Shown in pieces: positions 5,479 to 5,568 of a stretch of DNA of 5,568 nucleotides; within the stretch, counting starts at the first letter, position 1; each line of letters opens with the position of its first letter. Origin of the DNA: Longimonas sp046498435 (GTDB taxonomy: Bacteria; Bacteroidota; Rhodothermia; Rhodothermales; Salinibacteraceae); the NCBI RefSeq assembly GCF_046498435.1, contig NZ_JAWOAR010000237.1:1-5568 (forward strand). The letters are read 5' to 3'. Under the pieces are notes generated by a model. The model was not told the DNA's origin. It saw only the letters and a list, made by a program, of their open reading frames with translations, and made no database searches. Both the position numbers and the translations under genes were made by a program.

Positions 5479-5568
5479 CCCCAAGGTTGGCAGGGCCGTT
5501 CAATCGCCTATAGCCCCGCTGAGCGTCGAGGAGATGGTTCGGCGTGCTCCGGGCTGGGCCCGTCGCGT
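5479..5568. other. Unassigned right-hand end
   Basis: I cannot assign this stretch. On the plus strand an ATG at 5534 opens a frame to the edge (MVRRAPGWARR...) with GAGGAG abutting it, too close to be a normal ribosome-binding site. On the minus strand, frames entering from the right stop at about 5503 (TGA) and about 5509 (TAG), so the 3' end of a neighbouring minus-strand gene is possible. About 20 codons are not enough to choose between these options. Confidence 0.3.

Noticed and set aside
4894..5484. A 196-codon minus-strand frame starting inside the dispersed repeat
   Set aside because: Its first residues (MGEIFIHCVHQSLRSCQDS) are the translation of the repeat, and the rest is antisense to gdhA; this is a typical spurious gene call.
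1..5568. CRISPR array, tRNA, rRNA, insertion sequence or integrase
   Set aside because: No regularly spaced direct repeats, cloverleaf, rRNA-like segment, transposase motif or att-like duplication could be seen.

Overview
The window is a G+C-rich piece of a bacterial chromosome with three protein genes. The most likely source is a Bacteroidota/Rhodothermota-type organism, possibly a halophilic relative of Salinibacter. The grounds are a large acidic secreted protein built like Bacteroidota lamin-tail/OB-fold surface proteins, the absence of Shine-Dalgarno sequences before all three starts, and an acidic animal-like glutamate dehydrogenase. The taxonomic call is an inference of moderate confidence; no rRNA or other marker gene is present.

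Layout: (1) Positions 1-1559, minus strand: the N-terminal 519 codons of a secreted multidomain protein (signal peptide, WNFN-type N-terminal domain, Asp/Gly linker, two OB-fold-like domains, start of a Calx-beta-like domain). It runs off the left edge. (2) Positions 1560-1899: a divergent intergenic region. (3) Positions 1900-3624, plus strand: a complete two-helix potassium channel with two tandem cytoplasmic RCK domains. (4) Positions 3625-3804: an intergenic region with small hairpins and an operator-like palindrome. (5) Positions 3805-5256, plus strand: a complete 483-residue glutamate dehydrogenase of the animal mitochondrial type, followed by a strong hairpin terminator. (6) Positions 5257-5568: mostly non-coding, with a degenerate copy of the dispersed GAGCGAAGCG repeat.

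The channel and the dehydrogenase are transcribed in the same direction, and each is preceded by the same 10-bp palindrome, CAATATATTG. In both places a GATT lies at identical spacing upstream and a GGAAGCGC lies nearby. These are the only two copies I found. K+ and glutamate are a classic bacterial counter-ion and osmolyte pair, and both proteins bind nicotinamide nucleotides in their families. A shared regulator for K-glutamate balance is therefore a reasonable, testable inference. It is the closest thing here to an undescribed system, and nothing in the window proves it. The second notable point is that the bacterial dehydrogenase carries an antenna-like segment resembling that of animal GDH but has lost several residues used for GTP and ADP control.
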